Notes: a model not told the origin generated them from the letters alone. Positions 44,738-55,855 are shown, counted from the first letter of the stretch. The stretch is 64,000 nucleotides of DNA from Achromobacter sp. UMC71 (GCF_014170305.1 NZ_LZZT01000049.1:42594-106593), one strand, 5' to 3'. Program-made: numbers and translations.

Positions 44738-45634
44738 TTACAGGAAAATCAGCGCGAAGATCGCCGCCACCAGCGCCCACTTGGACAGGTAGTACAGCGG
44801 CTTGCTCTTTTTCTTGAGCGCCTTGCCAAACCGCCGCACCGCATACACCGCGCCGAAAATGCGGTTGATGCCGCCGGTGGCGTCGCCTTCCTGGTTGGGC
44901 GCGGTGGCCGCGCGCAGCAGGAAACCGCCGACGACGCGATTGAACGCCTGGGCCCAGCGGTAGCGCATGGGACGTTCGACGTCGGCGAACAGGATGATGC
45001 GGTTCTGGTCCGTCTTGTTTTCGGCGTAATGGATGAACGTTTCGTCGAACACCACGGCTTGGCCGTCGCGCCAGTAGTATTGCTGGCCATCGACATTGAT
45101 ATAGCAGTCGGGGCTGTTCGGCGTGATCAGGCCCATGTGGAAACGCAGCGAACCGGCGTACGGATCGCGATGCCGCGGCAAGCGGCTGCCGGGCGGCAAC
45201 GACGCGAACATCGCGGCCTTGATGGTGGGAATGCCCGCCAGCAGTTTGGTCGTGACCGGACACAGGGCTTGGGCCGACGGGTGATCGGCGTCATACCATT
45301 TCAGGTAGAAACGCTTCCAGCCCGTCTTGAAAAAGGAATTGAAGCCCGCGTCGTTGTATTTGTCCGAGGCTTTGATGTGGCCGTCGCCATACAGGTTGGC
45401 GGCCTCTGCCCGGATCTCGTCGCAGCGGTCCAACAAGACCTTCAGCTCTGGAAACCTGTCCAGATCGAGATAGGGCTTGTTGGGCACGCTGGAGAACGCG
45501 TACATGAAGCAGTTCAGCGGCGCGGTGAACGTGGAGTGATCCAATGCCTGCCGCGAGAACCGGTGCCTGACACGGCCACGGTAGTGAACTACCGTGGCGC
45601 ACACAATGAATAACGCCAGAATGAACCACTTCAT
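44738..45634 (-). CDS. lpxO: lipid A hydroxylase LpxO (Fe(II)/2-oxoglutarate-dependent)
   Basis: A 298-residue protein of the aspartyl/asparaginyl beta-hydroxylase family. It starts with a membrane helix followed by HYRGRVRHRFSRQALDHSTFTAPLNCFMYAFS, as in LpxO. The iron triad is His-x-Asp in LPRHRDPYAG near residue 155 and His in FIHYAEN near 201, with a following Arg that would hold 2-oxoglutarate. A second hydrophobic helix ends the protein. LpxO adds a 2-hydroxyl to a secondary acyl chain of lipid A on the cytoplasmic face. It lies between the SDR gene and carB, same direction. Confidence 0.9.
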   Translation of the reverse strand: MKWFILALFIVCATVVHYRGRVRHRFSRQALDHSTFTAPLNCFMYAFSSVPNKPYLDLDRFPELKVLLDRCDEIRAEAANLYGDGHIKASDKYNDAGFNSFFKTGWKRFYLKWYDADHPSAQALCPVTTKLLAGIPTIKAAMFASLPPGSRLPRHRDPYAGSLRFHMGLITPNSPDCYINVDGQQYYWRDGQAVVFDETFIHYAENKTDQNRIILFADVERPMRYRWAQAFNRVVGGFLLRAATAPNQEGDATGGINRIFGAVYAVRRFGKALKKKSKPLYYLSKWALVAAIFALIFL

Positions 45635-45687
45635 TCCTTTGCCCTCACTTCACTTCACTTGCTGCGCGCCCTCTGCGCGCCCAAGCA

Positions 45688-48600
45688 TTATTTGTCAGTT
45701 AAAGACGCGTGCAGTTCCTGCAAGGGGTAAACCTGCAGGCCCAGACCCTGGCGCAAGTACTGCATGCCTTCGACCGCGGCGCGGGCGCCGGCGATAGTGG
45801 TGAAGAAGGTCACGCGGGCAGCGAGCGATTGGGTACGGATGGTGCGCGAGTCGACGATGGCGTTGCGGCGCTCTTCGACAGTGTTGATGACCAGCGAGAT
45901 TTCGCCGTTCTTGACCATGTCGACAATGTGCGGACGGCCTTCAGTGACCTTGTTGACGCGTTGCACGGGAATGCCCGCCGCTTCGATCTCGGCGGCCGTG
46001 CCACGCGTGGCCACCAGCTTGAAGCCCAGGGCATGCAGGCCGCGCGCCACTTCCACGGCGCGGGGCTTGTCCTGGTTCTTCACGCTGATGAACACCGTGC
46101 CGGATTCCGGCAGGCGCACGCCCGCGGCCAGCTGCGACTTGACGAAGGCTTCGCCGAAGCTCATGCCCACGCCCATCACTTCGCCGGTCGACTTCATTTC
46201 CGGGCCCAGGATGGTGTCCACGCCCGGGAACTTCACGAACGGGAACACGGCTTCCTTGACCGAGAAGTAAGGCGGCACGACTTCCTTGGTGATGCCCTGG
46301 GCCGCCAGCGTCTGGCCGGCCATGGCGCGCGCGGCGATCTTGGCCAGTTGCAGGCCGGTGGCCTTGGACACGTAGGGCACCGTGCGCGAGGCGCGCGGGT
46401 TCACTTCCAGCACGTAGACGTCGCCGCCCTGGATGGCGAACTGCACGTTCATCAGGCCGCTGACGTTCAGGGCCTTGGCCATCATGGTGGTCTGGCGCTT
46501 GATTTCGGCGATGACGTCGGCCGACAGCGAGTAAGGCGGCAGGCTGCAGGCGGAGTCGCCCGAGTGCACGCCGGCTTGCTCGATGTGTTCCATGACGCCG
46601 CCGATGAAGACGGTTTCGCCGTCGGCCAGGCAGTCCACGTCGACTTCGGTGGCGTTGTTCAGGAAGCGGTCGAGCAGCACCGGCGAGTCATTGCTGACCT
46701 TCACGGCCTCGCGCATGTAGCGTTCGAGGTCTTGCTGCTCGTGCACGATTTCCATCGCGCGGCCGCCCAGCACGTAGCTGGGACGCACCACCAGCGGGTA
46801 GCCGATTTCGGTGGCGTGGGCCAGGGCCTCGCCTTCGGTGCGGGCCGTGCGGTTGGGCGGCTGGCGCAGGCCGAGCTTGTTGAGCAGCTTCTGGAAGCGC
46901 TCGCGGTCTTCGGCCACGTCGATGGATTCGGGGCTGGTGCCGATGATGGGCACGCCGTTGGCTTCCAGGGCGCGCGCCAGCTTCAGCGGGGTCTGGCCGC
47001 CGTACTGGACGATCATGCCGACCGGGTTTTCCTTGTGGACGATTTCCAGCACGTCTTCAAGCGTCAGCGGCTCGAAGTACAGACGGTCGGAAGTGTCGTA
47101 GTCGGTGGACACGGTTTCCGGGTTGCAGTTGACCATGATGGTCTCGTACCCGTCTTCGCGCAGCGCCAGCGCGGCGTGCACGCAGCAGTAGTCGAATTCG
47201 ATGCCCTGGCCGATGCGGTTCGGACCGCCGCCCAGCACCACGATCTTCTTGCGGTCGGTGGGCGCGGATTCGCACTCTTCCTCGTACGTGGAGTACATGT
47301 AGGCGGTGCGGGTAGCGAATTCGGCGGCGCAGGTATCCACCCGCTTGTAGACCGGGCGCACGTTCAGCTGGTGACGCAGCTTGCGCACTTCGGATTCGGC
47401 CGAATCCAGCAGGAACGCCAGGCGGCGGTCGGAGAAACCGCGGCGCTTCAGTTCCCACAGGGTGGCGTAGTCCAGGTCGGCCAGCGTCTTTTGCTCGAGC
47501 GCGAGCTCGATGTCGACGATTTCCTTGATCTGCGACAGGAACCAGGGGTCGATGTGCGTGATGGCATGCACTTCGTCCAGGGTGAAGCCCTGGGCGAAGG
47601 CGTCGCCCACGTACCAGATGCGTTCCGGACCGGGCTCGCCCAGTTCGACCTGCAGCTTTTCGCGGTCGGTGGTTTTCTGGTTCAGGCCGTCAACGCCGAC
47701 TTCCAGGCCACGCAGCGCCTTCTGGAACGATTCCTGGAAGGTGCGGCCGATGGCCATGACTTCACCCACGGACTTCATCTGGGTGGTCAGGCGCGCGTCG
47801 GCGGTGGGGAATTTCTCGAAGGCGAAACGCGGCACCTTGGTGACGACGTAGTCGATCGACGGTTCGAACGAGGCGGGCGTGGCGCCGCCGGTGATTTCGT
47901 TCTTGAGCTCGTCCAGGGTGTAGCCCACGGCCAGGCGCGCGGCGACCTTGGCAATGGGAAAACCCGTGGCCTTGGAGGCCAGCGCCGACGAACGCGACAC
48001 GCGCGGGTTCATCTCGATGACGATCATGCGGCCGTCGCGGGGGTTGACCGCGAACTGCACGTTCGAGCCGCCCGTGTCCACGCCGATCTCGCGCAATACC
48101 GCGATCGATGCATTACGCATGATCTGGTATTCCTTGTCGGTCAGCGTCTGGGCCGGCGCCACGGTGATCGAGTCACCGGTGTGCACGCCCATGGGGTCCA
48201 GGTTTTCGATGGAGCAGACGATGATGCAGTTGTCCGCCTTGTCGCGGACCACTTCCATCTCGAATTCCTTCCAGCCCAGCAGCGACTCTTCGATCAGGAG
48301 TTCGCTGGTGGGCGAGGCTTCCAGGCCGCGGCGGCAGATGGTTTCGAATTCTTCGGCGTTGTAGGCGATGCCGCCGCCCGAACCGCCCATGGTGAAGCTG
48401 GGGCGGATGACGGCCGGGAAGCCCGAGGTGCCGACTTCGGCCGCGATGCGGCGCTGCACTTCCCAGGCTTCGTCCATGGTGTGGGCGACACCCGACTTGG
48501 CCGATTCCAGGCCGATGTCGGTCATGGCCTGCTTGAACTTCTGGCGGTCTTCGGCCTTTTCGATGGCGTGCTCGTTGGCGCCGATCAGTTCGACGTTGTG

Positions 48601-48930
48601 CTTTTTCAGCACGCCGTGGTGCGCCAGGTCCAGCGCGCAGTTCAGCGCGGTCTGGCCGCCCATGGTGGGCAGCAGCGCATCGGGCTTTTCACGCTCGATG
48701 ATCTTTTCGACGGCTTGCCAGGTGATGGGCTCGATGTAGGTGACGTCGGCCGTTTCCGGGTCCGTCATGATCGTGGCGGGGTTGCTGTTCACCAGGATGG
48801 TGCGGTAACCCTCGGCCTTGAGCGCCTTGCACGCTTGCGCGCCGGAATAGTCGAATTCGCAGGCCTGCCCGATGATGATGGGGCCGGCGCCGATGATGAG
48901 AATGCTTTTTAGGTCTGTACGCTTGGGCAT
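45688..48930 (-). CDS. carB: carbamoyl-phosphate synthase large subunit
   Basis: A 1080-residue enzyme of normal length with the duplicated ATP-grasp synthetase halves ([20 protein letters not shown] near the start; [20 protein letters not shown] at mid-length), oligomerisation domain and C-terminal allosteric domain. It makes carbamoyl phosphate for arginine and pyrimidines with ammonia from CarA. It starts ten bases after carA. The entire opposite strand is also open, which is a codon-usage artefact. Confidence 0.98.
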   Translation of the reverse strand: MPKRTDLKSILIIGAGPIIIGQACEFDYSGAQACKALKAEGYRTILVNSNPATIMTDPETADVTYIEPITWQAVEKIIEREKPDALLPTMGGQTALNCALDLAHHGVLKKHNVELIGANEHAIEKAEDRQKFKQAMTDIGLESAKSGVAHTMDEAWEVQRRIAAEVGTSGFPAVIRPSFTMGGSGGGIAYNAEEFETICRRGLEASPTSELLIEESLLGWKEFEMEVVRDKADNCIIVCSIENLDPMGVHTGDSITVAPAQTLTDKEYQIMRNASIAVLREIGVDTGGSNVQFAVNPRDGRMIVIEMNPRVSRSSALASKATGFPIAKVAARLAVGYTLDELKNEITGGATPASFEPSIDYVVTKVPRFAFEKFPTADARLTTQMKSVGEVMAIGRTFQESFQKALRGLEVGVDGLNQKTTDREKLQVELGEPGPERIWYVGDAFAQGFTLDEVHAITHIDPWFLSQIKEIVDIELALEQKTLADLDYATLWELKRRGFSDRRLAFLLDSAESEVRKLRHQLNVRPVYKRVDTCAAEFATRTAYMYSTYEEECESAPTDRKKIVVLGGGPNRIGQGIEFDYCCVHAALALREDGYETIMVNCNPETVSTDYDTSDRLYFEPLTLEDVLEIVHKENPVGMIVQYGGQTPLKLARALEANGVPIIGTSPESIDVAEDRERFQKLLNKLGLRQPPNRTARTEGEALAHATEIGYPLVVRPSYVLGGRAMEIVHEQQDLERYMREAVKVSNDSPVLLDRFLNNATEVDVDCLADGETVFIGGVMEHIEQAGVHSGDSACSLPPYSLSADVIAEIKRQTTMMAKALNVSGLMNVQFAIQGGDVYVLEVNPRASRTVPYVSKATGLQLAKIAARAMAGQTLAAQGITKEVVPPYFSVKEAVFPFVKFPGVDTILGPEMKSTGEVMGVGMSFGEAFVKSQLAAGVRLPESGTVFISVKNQDKPRAVEVARGLHALGFKLVATRGTAAEIEAAGIPVQRVNKVTEGRPHIVDMVKNGEISLVINTVEERRNAIVDSRTIRTQSLAARVTFFTTIAGARAAVEGMQYLRQGLGLQVYPLQELHASLTDK

Positions 48931-48940
48931 GATGCAATCT

Positions 48941-50095
<1,155 letters not shown>

Positions 50096-50135
50096 AGTAA
50101 ACCCCGGTTTTATGAATCGATAATCAAACCTTCGA

Positions 50136-50169
50136 ATTATACCTTGAGCGGCCGTTTTCCCCGGAAAAC
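50136..50169 (-). promoter_or_regulatory. carA promoter with overlapping inverted repeat
   Basis: A perfect -10 TATAAT lies 40 bases before the carA ATG. No consensus -35 is present. In its place is an inverted repeat, GTTTTCC-GG-GGAAAAC (50154-50169), spanning the expected -35 position, which looks like an operator. Confidence 0.55.
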
Positions 50170-50260
50170 CGCGCCAAATAAGGCCAGGATCGAAGATTTC
50201 GCCTGCCGGCGGTGATACGCTAAAGCACCTTCAACCCTGACGTTGTGAGCCGTTTTGTCC

Positions 50261-51214
50261 ATGTCCAGCCAACTTGACGCCCTGCGCAATCACACCACCG
50301 TTGTCGCCGACACCGGGGATTTCGAAGCGATGAAGGCGCTGCGTCCCACCGACGCCACCACCAATCCGTCCCTTATTCTCAAGGCCGTCCAGCAAGAGGC
50401 CTACCGCCCGCTGCTGGAAAAGACCGCCCGCGATCATCGCGGCGCCCCCACCCCAGAATTGATGGACCGCCTGCTGGTCGCCTTCGGCCGCGCCATCCTG
50501 AATATCGTGCCCGGCCGGGTCTCGACCGAAGTCGACGCCCGCCTGTCGTTCGACACCCGCGCCACCATCGAGCGCGCCCGGGGCCTGATCGCCCTGTACG
50601 AGGCCGCCGGCGTGCCGCGCGAACGGGTGCTGATCAAGATCGCGTCCACCTGGGAAGGCATCCAGGCCGCCCGCGCGCTGCAGGCCGAGGGCGTGCGCTG
50701 CAACCTGACCCTGCTGTTCTCGCTGCCGCAGGCCGTGGCCTGCGCCGACGCCAATGTGCAGTTGATCTCGCCTTTCGTGGGCCGCATCTACGACTGGCAC
50801 AAGAAGGCCGCCGGCGCCGCCTGGGTCGAAGCCGACCACGCCGGCGCGCGCGATCCGGGCGTGCAGTCCGTGACCCGCATCTACCAGTACTACAAGCGCT
50901 TTGGCATCGCCACCGAGATCATGGGTGCGAGCTTTCGCAACGTGGGCCAGATCCTGGCGCTGTCGGGCTGCGACCTGCTGACCATCAGCCCCGAGCTGCT
51001 GACGCAGCTGGCCAACACCGAAGGCGACGCGCCCGCGCAACTGCGCGCCGACGCGGTAACGGGTGACATCGCCCGTATCGCTTCCGGCGAAGTGGCCTTC
51101 CGCACCCAGTTGAACGACGACGCAATGGCCAGCGACAAGCTGTCCGAAGGCATCCGCGCGTTTGTCGCCGACGCCATCAAGCTGGACGCGCTGATCGAGG
51201 CGCAGCGCGGCTGA
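50261..51214 (+). CDS. tal: transaldolase
   Basis: A 317-residue TalB-type enzyme. [18 protein letters not shown] and the Schiff-base lysine in [11 protein letters not shown] are in place, as are NLTLLFS and the late GASFRN motif. It moves a dihydroxyacetone unit in the pentose phosphate pathway. The ATG at 50261 is preferred to a TTG two codons earlier. It is divergent from carA and ends at a large palindrome. Confidence 0.96.
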   Translation: MSSQLDALRNHTTVVADTGDFEAMKALRPTDATTNPSLILKAVQQEAYRPLLEKTARDHRGAPTPELMDRLLVAFGRAILNIVPGRVSTEVDARLSFDTRATIERARGLIALYEAAGVPRERVLIKIASTWEGIQAARALQAEGVRCNLTLLFSLPQAVACADANVQLISPFVGRIYDWHKKAAGAAWVEADHAGARDPGVQSVTRIYQYYKRFGIATEIMGASFRNVGQILALSGCDLLTISPELLTQLANTEGDAPAQLRADAVTGDIARIASGEVAFRTQLNDDAMASDKLSEGIRAFVADAIKLDALIEAQRG

Positions 51215-51220
51215 ACGCGG

Positions 51221-51258
51221 GCACAACTGGCTGGCGGCGCGCCGCCAGCCAGTTGTGC
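51221..51258. terminator. 38-base perfect palindrome between convergent genes
   Basis: An 18-bp arm beginning GCACAACTGGCTGG is followed by its exact complement with only GC between. It sits six bases after the transaldolase stop and before the end of the convergent gene. It is probably a shared transcript end; no T-run follows. Confidence 0.7.
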
Positions 51259-51319
51259 GTCGTCGGGGTGACCGCCCGCGGGGCCGCGGCCAGCCTGGCC
51301 GATGACGGCCCCGACGCAA

Positions 51320-51847
51320 TCAACGGTGGTCGTGCGAGTGCACCTGCAGCGCTTCCAGGAAGCGCGACACCATGTTGTAGGCCGCGACCGTCGCCGTCAG
51401 CTCGACGGTCAGCTTGTCCGACCCCATCGCGGCGCGCGCTGCCTGGAACACCGGCCCCGGCACCTGCACCTGGCGCGTCATGGCGTCGGTATAGGCCAGC
51501 ACCGCGCGTTCCCGCTCGCTGAAGAGCGTGGACGCTTCCCAGTCGGGCAAGGCATCCAGTTGCGCCTGCGACACGCCCTCTTTCAGGGCGATCGGGGCAT
51601 GCTGGTCGGCCTCGTAGGGCGCGCCATTGATACCCGCGACCCGCATGATCACAAGTTCGCGAAGATCGCCTGGCAGCGTGGAAAGCTGGCGGATCGAGGT
51701 CAGGTAGTTGAGCCAGCCGCCGGCCACGGCCGGGCTGTGCAGCAGCATCTGGTACAGGTGCAACACGCTGCCGCGTTCGGCGACGATGCGATCGACCAGG
51801 GGACGCGCTTCAGGATGAGACAGATCGGCGTAGGGAAGACGCGCCAT
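51320..51847 (-). CDS. carboxymuconolactone decarboxylase family protein
   Basis: A 175-residue all-helical protein of the CMD/AhpD superfamily. The core NGAPYEADQHAPIALKEGVSQAQLDAL has the conserved Glu and His but not the Cys-x-x-Cys of AhpD, so peroxidase activity is unlikely. Most such proteins have no known reaction. The ATG at 51847 is preferred; the very long upstream opening is a shadow of bphP. It is divergent from bphP with 135 bases between. Confidence 0.82.
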   Translation of the reverse strand: MARLPYADLSHPEARPLVDRIVAERGSVLHLYQMLLHSPAVAGGWLNYLTSIRQLSTLPGDLRELVIMRVAGINGAPYEADQHAPIALKEGVSQAQLDALPDWEASTLFSERERAVLAYTDAMTRQVQVPGPVFQAARAAMGSDKLTVELTATVAAYNMVSRFLEALQVHSHDHR

Positions 51848-51982
51848 GAGAACTCCGTAGGGGCTTAAAACCGGTTTGCGCCAAAGAGACCAGGTCCAAA
51901 ATCCCGGGCGCTGCAAATGCACACATTCGCAAGAATTTTGACATAATGACAGCACACTGCGCACCTCCAGGACAAGCCTAGA

Positions 51983-54199
51983 ATGAATGCGCCTACCCAG
52001 TCCCTCCCGCCTGTCACGCTCGCGAACTGCGACAGCGAACCGATCCACGTACCGGGCGCCATTCAGCCCCTGGGCGCGTTGCTCGCGTTCGCCCCCGACG
52101 GCGCGCTGCGCTACGCCAGCGAGAACGCGCCACGGGTGCTGGGCGTGCCGCTGGCGCTGGGTATCCGCTGCGAACCGGGTTCGCTGCCCCCCGGCCTGGA
52201 GCACTACCTGTCCATCTGGCTCGATAGCGCCGATCCGGTCTTCGACCCGCTGACCCTGGCGCTGGACGGACACACCTACGACGTCATCGCGCACCGCAAC
52301 GCCAACGGCCTGACGCTGATCGAGCTGGAACGCCGCGGCGACGACGCTGGCATGGCCGAGCCCGCGCGGATCTATCGCGGCATCGAACGCATCCGCCTGC
52401 AGCGCGACATCGCCAGCCTGCTGGAGCGCACCCTCCAGGAAGTGCAGCGCGCCACCGGTTTCGACCGCGTCATGGCCTACCGCTTCCACCCCGACGACAG
52501 CGGCGAGATCGTGGCCGAACGGCGCGGCGACGCCACCCTGGAAGACTGGGCCGAGCGCCGTTATCCGGCCGGCGACATCCCCGCCCAGGCGCGCCGCCTC
52601 TATACCGTGAACACGCTGCGCCAGATCGCCGACGCGCAATACCAGCCGGTGCGCGTGCTGGGCTCGCATGGCCAGGGCGAGCAGCCGCTGGACATGAGTT
52701 TTTCGGTGCTGCGCAGCGTCTCGCCGATCCACCTGGAATACATGGCGAACATGGGCGTGCGGGCCTCGATGAGCCTGTCGCTGGTGATCGGCGGCAAGCT
52801 GTGGGGCATGATCGCCTGCCATCATCATTCGCCGCGCCACATTCCCTACCCGGCGCGCCTGGCCTGCGAAGCGCTGGCGCAAGTGCTGTCGGCCGCGCTG
52901 GCCAACATCGAAGGCAATCTGCGCGCCGAACAGACGCGCCAGAGCGCCGCCCTGGTCAGCCGGCTTGCCGAGCGCGCGTCCGATTCCGAAAACATGCACC
53001 TGGCCCTGTCCGGCGGCCCGGACACGCCGGCCTCGCTGATCCCCAACGACGCGGCGCTATGCCTGTGGGGCAACAGCGTGACGGTGTTCGGCGGCATCGC
53101 GCCGCGCGGTGAACTGGCCGGCATCCTGTGCGCGCTGGACCAGAGCGGCCAGCGCTTGGTGCACACGAACAACATCGCGCGCGACTACCCCGGGTTGCAG
53201 ACCGACCTGGTGCCCTATGCGGGCCTGCTGGCCTGCAAGTTCGACCCCATGAACAACGGCTGGCTGATCTGGCTGCGCAAGGAGCAGATCGAAACCGTGG
53301 TGTGGGGCGGCAAGCCCGAGAAACAATACGCAGTGGGCAGCCTGGGCCCGCGCCTGACCCCGCGCGGCTCGTTCGACGCCTGGCGCGAAGTGACGCGCGA
53401 CACCAGCTCGCCATGGCTGCCCGCCGAGCTGGAAGCGGCCGACAACCTGCGCGACGAGCTCTCGCATATCGCCACCAGCCGCGCCGCCGACGTGGACCGG
53501 GCCCGCACGGCGTTGCTGGCGATGCTGGGCCACGACCTGCGCGATCCGCTGCAGTCCATTTCCATGGCCGCGACCCTGCTGTCGAAAACGGATTCCGGCG
53601 CCCGCATGGGCGAACGCATCCGCTATTCCAGCGGCCGGATGCAGCGCCTGATCTCGCAGGTGCTGGACCTGTCCCGCTTGCAGGGCGGCATGGGCCTGGG
53701 CATCGAAAAGCGCGAATGCCGGCTGTCTGAACTGCTGACCGGATTGATCGAGGAAAAGCGCCAGGCCTATCCCGGCCTGCGCATCGAACCCGATGTGCAA
53801 GCCGGCCTGACCCTGATGGCCGATACCGACCGCATTGCCCAGGTCGTCACCAACCTGATGAGCAACGCCCGCCAGCACGGCGCGCCGCGCATGCCGATCC
53901 ACGTAACGGCCCGCCAGGACGGCGACGACATCGAACTGGCGGTGACCAACCATGGCGCGCCGATTCCCGACGACGTCATGGCGCATCTGTTCTCGCCGTT
54001 CAAGCCAGAATCCGTGGGGCACTCGCGCAATCGCAACGGCCTGGGACTCGGGCTGTATATTGCGGAACAGGTGGTTCGCGACCACAACGGCCAGATTGCC
54101 GTGTCGTGCCGCGACGGCCTGGTCAGTTTCACTGTTATCCTGCCCCGCGGCGTGGATGCGCCGCCCCCCTCTTCCCCGAATTCTGGAGACAACACTTGA
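51983..54199 (+). CDS. bphP: bacteriophytochrome histidine kinase
   Basis: A 738-residue red/far-red sensor with PAS-GAF-PHY-HisKA-HATPase layout. Cys16 in LANCDSEPIHVPGAIQPLG is placed for biliverdin attachment. The GAF domain has PAGDIPAQARRLY, HLEYMANMGVRASMSLS and WGMIACHHHSPRH; the PHY tongue has PRGSF. The kinase part has H-box MLGHDLRDPLQSI, N-box NLMSNARQHG and G-box GLGLGLYIAEQ. Two usual motifs differ: IQPLG for IQPHG, and PAGDIP for PASDIP. It autophosphorylates in a light-dependent way and should signal to the response regulator whose TTG start overlaps its stop. Confidence 0.93.
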   Translation: MNAPTQSLPPVTLANCDSEPIHVPGAIQPLGALLAFAPDGALRYASENAPRVLGVPLALGIRCEPGSLPPGLEHYLSIWLDSADPVFDPLTLALDGHTYDVIAHRNANGLTLIELERRGDDAGMAEPARIYRGIERIRLQRDIASLLERTLQEVQRATGFDRVMAYRFHPDDSGEIVAERRGDATLEDWAERRYPAGDIPAQARRLYTVNTLRQIADAQYQPVRVLGSHGQGEQPLDMSFSVLRSVSPIHLEYMANMGVRASMSLSLVIGGKLWGMIACHHHSPRHIPYPARLACEALAQVLSAALANIEGNLRAEQTRQSAALVSRLAERASDSENMHLALSGGPDTPASLIPNDAALCLWGNSVTVFGGIAPRGELAGILCALDQSGQRLVHTNNIARDYPGLQTDLVPYAGLLACKFDPMNNGWLIWLRKEQIETVVWGGKPEKQYAVGSLGPRLTPRGSFDAWREVTRDTSSPWLPAELEAADNLRDELSHIATSRAADVDRARTALLAMLGHDLRDPLQSISMAATLLSKTDSGARMGERIRYSSGRMQRLISQVLDLSRLQGGMGLGIEKRECRLSELLTGLIEEKRQAYPGLRIEPDVQAGLTLMADTDRIAQVVTNLMSNARQHGAPRMPIHVTARQDGDDIELAVTNHGAPIPDDVMAHLFSPFKPESVGHSRNRNGLGLGLYIAEQVVRDHNGQIAVSCRDGLVSFTVILPRGVDAPPPSSPNSGDNT

Positions 54200-54561
54200 A
54201 CGAAGCGCGCTCGCTACGCGTCCTGCTGGTCGACGACAACGAAATGGGCTCGGAGCTGCTGGCCGAATTCCTGGCCCTGTCCGGACTGGAAACGCGTTGC
54301 GCCATCAACGGCGAAGACGCCCTGGCGCAAGCCGCGGCCTTTGACCCGCAGGCGGTGCTGGTGGATATCCTGCTGCCCGACATGGACGGCTACGAACTGG
54401 CCCGCAAACTGCGCGCACGCGCCACCCCGACCCGCATCTACGCCCTGAGCGGCCTGGCGCGCCACGCGCGCCATGAAGACGCGGCCAGCCTGTTCGACGG
54501 CTGGATCGAAAAACCCGCCGATCCCGACGCGCTGCTGACCGTGTTGCGGCAGCCGGACTGA
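54196..54561 (+). CDS. single-domain response regulator of the phytochrome operon
   Basis: A 121-residue receiver domain only. VLLVDDNE gives the acidic pocket, VLVDILLPDMDGYE carries the phospho-acceptor Asp, and ALSG and EKP supply the Ser and Lys. There is no output domain, so it must act by protein contact or phosphotransfer. The start is TTG at 54196, overlapping the bphP TGA (TTGA), with TGGAG upstream; ATG options lie inside bphP. Confidence 0.88.
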   Translation: MNEARSLRVLLVDDNEMGSELLAEFLALSGLETRCAINGEDALAQAAAFDPQAVLVDILLPDMDGYELARKLRARATPTRIYALSGLARHARHEDAASLFDGWIEKPADPDALLTVLRQPD

Positions 54562-54569
54562 GGCGGTCG

Positions 54570-55217
54570 ATGCACACCGCCCCTGGCCCCTTGGCCCTGG
54601 CCGCGCAAGGCGTGCGGTTCAAGGTGCTGGCCCAGATTTTCCCCGTGCTGCGGCACGAAGCGCTTGCGCCGCTTTCCAACGCCACCCTGGCCGCAGCCAT
54701 GCTGCGCCAGGTGCCGGAAGGCGCCGATGCCGACGCCGTGCAGCAACGCAGCCAACGCCTGGCCAGTGACCTGAACCACATGCTGGAAGACAGCGTCGCG
54801 GTGCTGCGGGACCTGGATCAGTGGCTGAACGACAATGGCGCCGTGCTGCCGGTCGAGACGCTGCTGCGGCAATGCCGCAAGCTGCTGTTTTCGCAGTTGA
54901 TGTGGTCCAAGCGCCAGGTCCGCTGGCCCGACGAGGCCGCCGCGGTCGACCTGCCCGCGTTCACGTCGCGCTATCTGTTGATGGCCTGGGTGCTGGGCAT
55001 GCTGCCCTGGCTGCCCGAAGGCGCCGAGCTGACGCTGGACGCCGCCGATGCGCATGTCTGGCACGCGCATTTTTCGTTGCCGGCGCAAGCGCCCGACGCG
55101 CCGCCCCTGTTCGACGTGAGCGAGATCGAGCAACTGGCCACCGCCTCGGGCTGGCGCCTGGAACGGCAGCCGCAATGCTGGTCGTTGCACCTGCCTACCA
55201 CCGTGGCGTCCTGTTGA
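54570..55217 (+). CDS. unrecognised protein resembling a histidine kinase core with a decayed ATP site
   Basis: A 215-residue protein without a named match. Residues 15-90 look like a dimerisation/phosphotransfer helical hairpin: FPVLRHEALAPLSNATLAAAML resembles an H-box, followed by a second helix rich in Leu and Asp. The C-terminal half (YLLMAWVLGMLPWLPEGAELTLDA ... SEIEQLATASGWRLERQPQ) has the spacing of a HATPase domain, but no Asn of the N-box or glycine boxes remain. It could be a ChpT-like phosphotransfer protein or a pseudokinase for the neighbouring receiver. It begins nine bases after the regulator gene, so it belongs to the phytochrome operon. Confidence 0.65.
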   Translation: MHTAPGPLALAAQGVRFKVLAQIFPVLRHEALAPLSNATLAAAMLRQVPEGADADAVQQRSQRLASDLNHMLEDSVAVLRDLDQWLNDNGAVLPVETLLRQCRKLLFSQLMWSKRQVRWPDEAAAVDLPAFTSRYLLMAWVLGMLPWLPEGAELTLDAADAHVWHAHFSLPAQAPDAPPLFDVSEIEQLATASGWRLERQPQCWSLHLPTTVASC

Positions 55218-55236
55218 CAACGCAAAGGAGTCTTGC

Positions 55237-55806
55237 ATGATTTCCCCCGTGCACCAGGTCCTGCGGGACGGTACCCGCGAACGCCACGAAGCCCTGGACC
55301 AGGGCCTGGCGCTGGCCGACGGCGACGTCAGCCGCGCCCATTACCTGAACTACCTGCGGGCCCTGCTAGGCTGGCTGGAACCGGTCGAACAACGCCTGTG
55401 GCGGCTGGAATGGCCGGCCGCATTGCAAGCCCCTGCCCGCGCCGGCAAGAGCGCCCTGATCCGCGCCGACCTGCAGGCGGCGGGCGATGCCGGCCCGGTG
55501 GCGCATTGCGCCGATGCGCCCGAGCCGGACCAGGCCGACGCCTATGCGCTGGGCGTGGCCTACGTGGTGGAAGGCTCGCAATTGGGCGGACGCTTCCTGG
55601 CCAAGCGGCTGGAAGACGTCACCCCGCCCCTGCCGCTGGGCTACCTGCGCGGGTATGGCGACGAGACCGGTGCGCTGTGGAAAGGGTTTCTGCTGCACCT
55701 GGACAGCGCGGCCCAGGGCCAGGAGACGCGTGCGCTGCAAGGCGCGCAGGATGCGTTTGACAGCCTGACGGTGTGGCTGCGCAGCCAGCGCGCGCTGCAG
55801 GCCTGA
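55237..55806 (+). CDS. bphO: heme oxygenase (biliverdin-producing)
   Basis: A 189-residue heme oxygenase of the bacterial BphO group. His17 in TRERHEALD is the proximal heme ligand, and YVVEGSQLGGRFLAKRL forms the distal helix with its glycines. It opens heme to biliverdin, iron and CO, giving the chromophore for the bacteriophytochrome in the same operon. AAAGGAG lies before the ATG at 55237. The operon order is bphP, receiver, kinase-like, bphO. Confidence 0.93.
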   Translation: MISPVHQVLRDGTRERHEALDQGLALADGDVSRAHYLNYLRALLGWLEPVEQRLWRLEWPAALQAPARAGKSALIRADLQAAGDAGPVAHCADAPEPDQADAYALGVAYVVEGSQLGGRFLAKRLEDVTPPLPLGYLRGYGDETGALWKGFLLHLDSAAQGQETRALQGAQDAFDSLTVWLRSQRALQA

Positions 55807-55855
55807 GGCCTGCCAGCACGGAAGCAGCGGGTCGCCTTCTGGCGATGCCGCATGA

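Noticed and set aside
45709..48912. A 1067-codon open frame on the plus strand opposite carB
   Set aside because: It mirrors carB almost exactly and its product has the His/Val/Gly/Ala-rich composition produced by reading GC-rich codons backwards. carB has complete family motifs.
51320..52999. A 559-residue carboxymuconolactone-decarboxylase fusion
   Set aside because: The N-terminal 384 codons are antisense to bphP; the family domain begins at ATG 51847.
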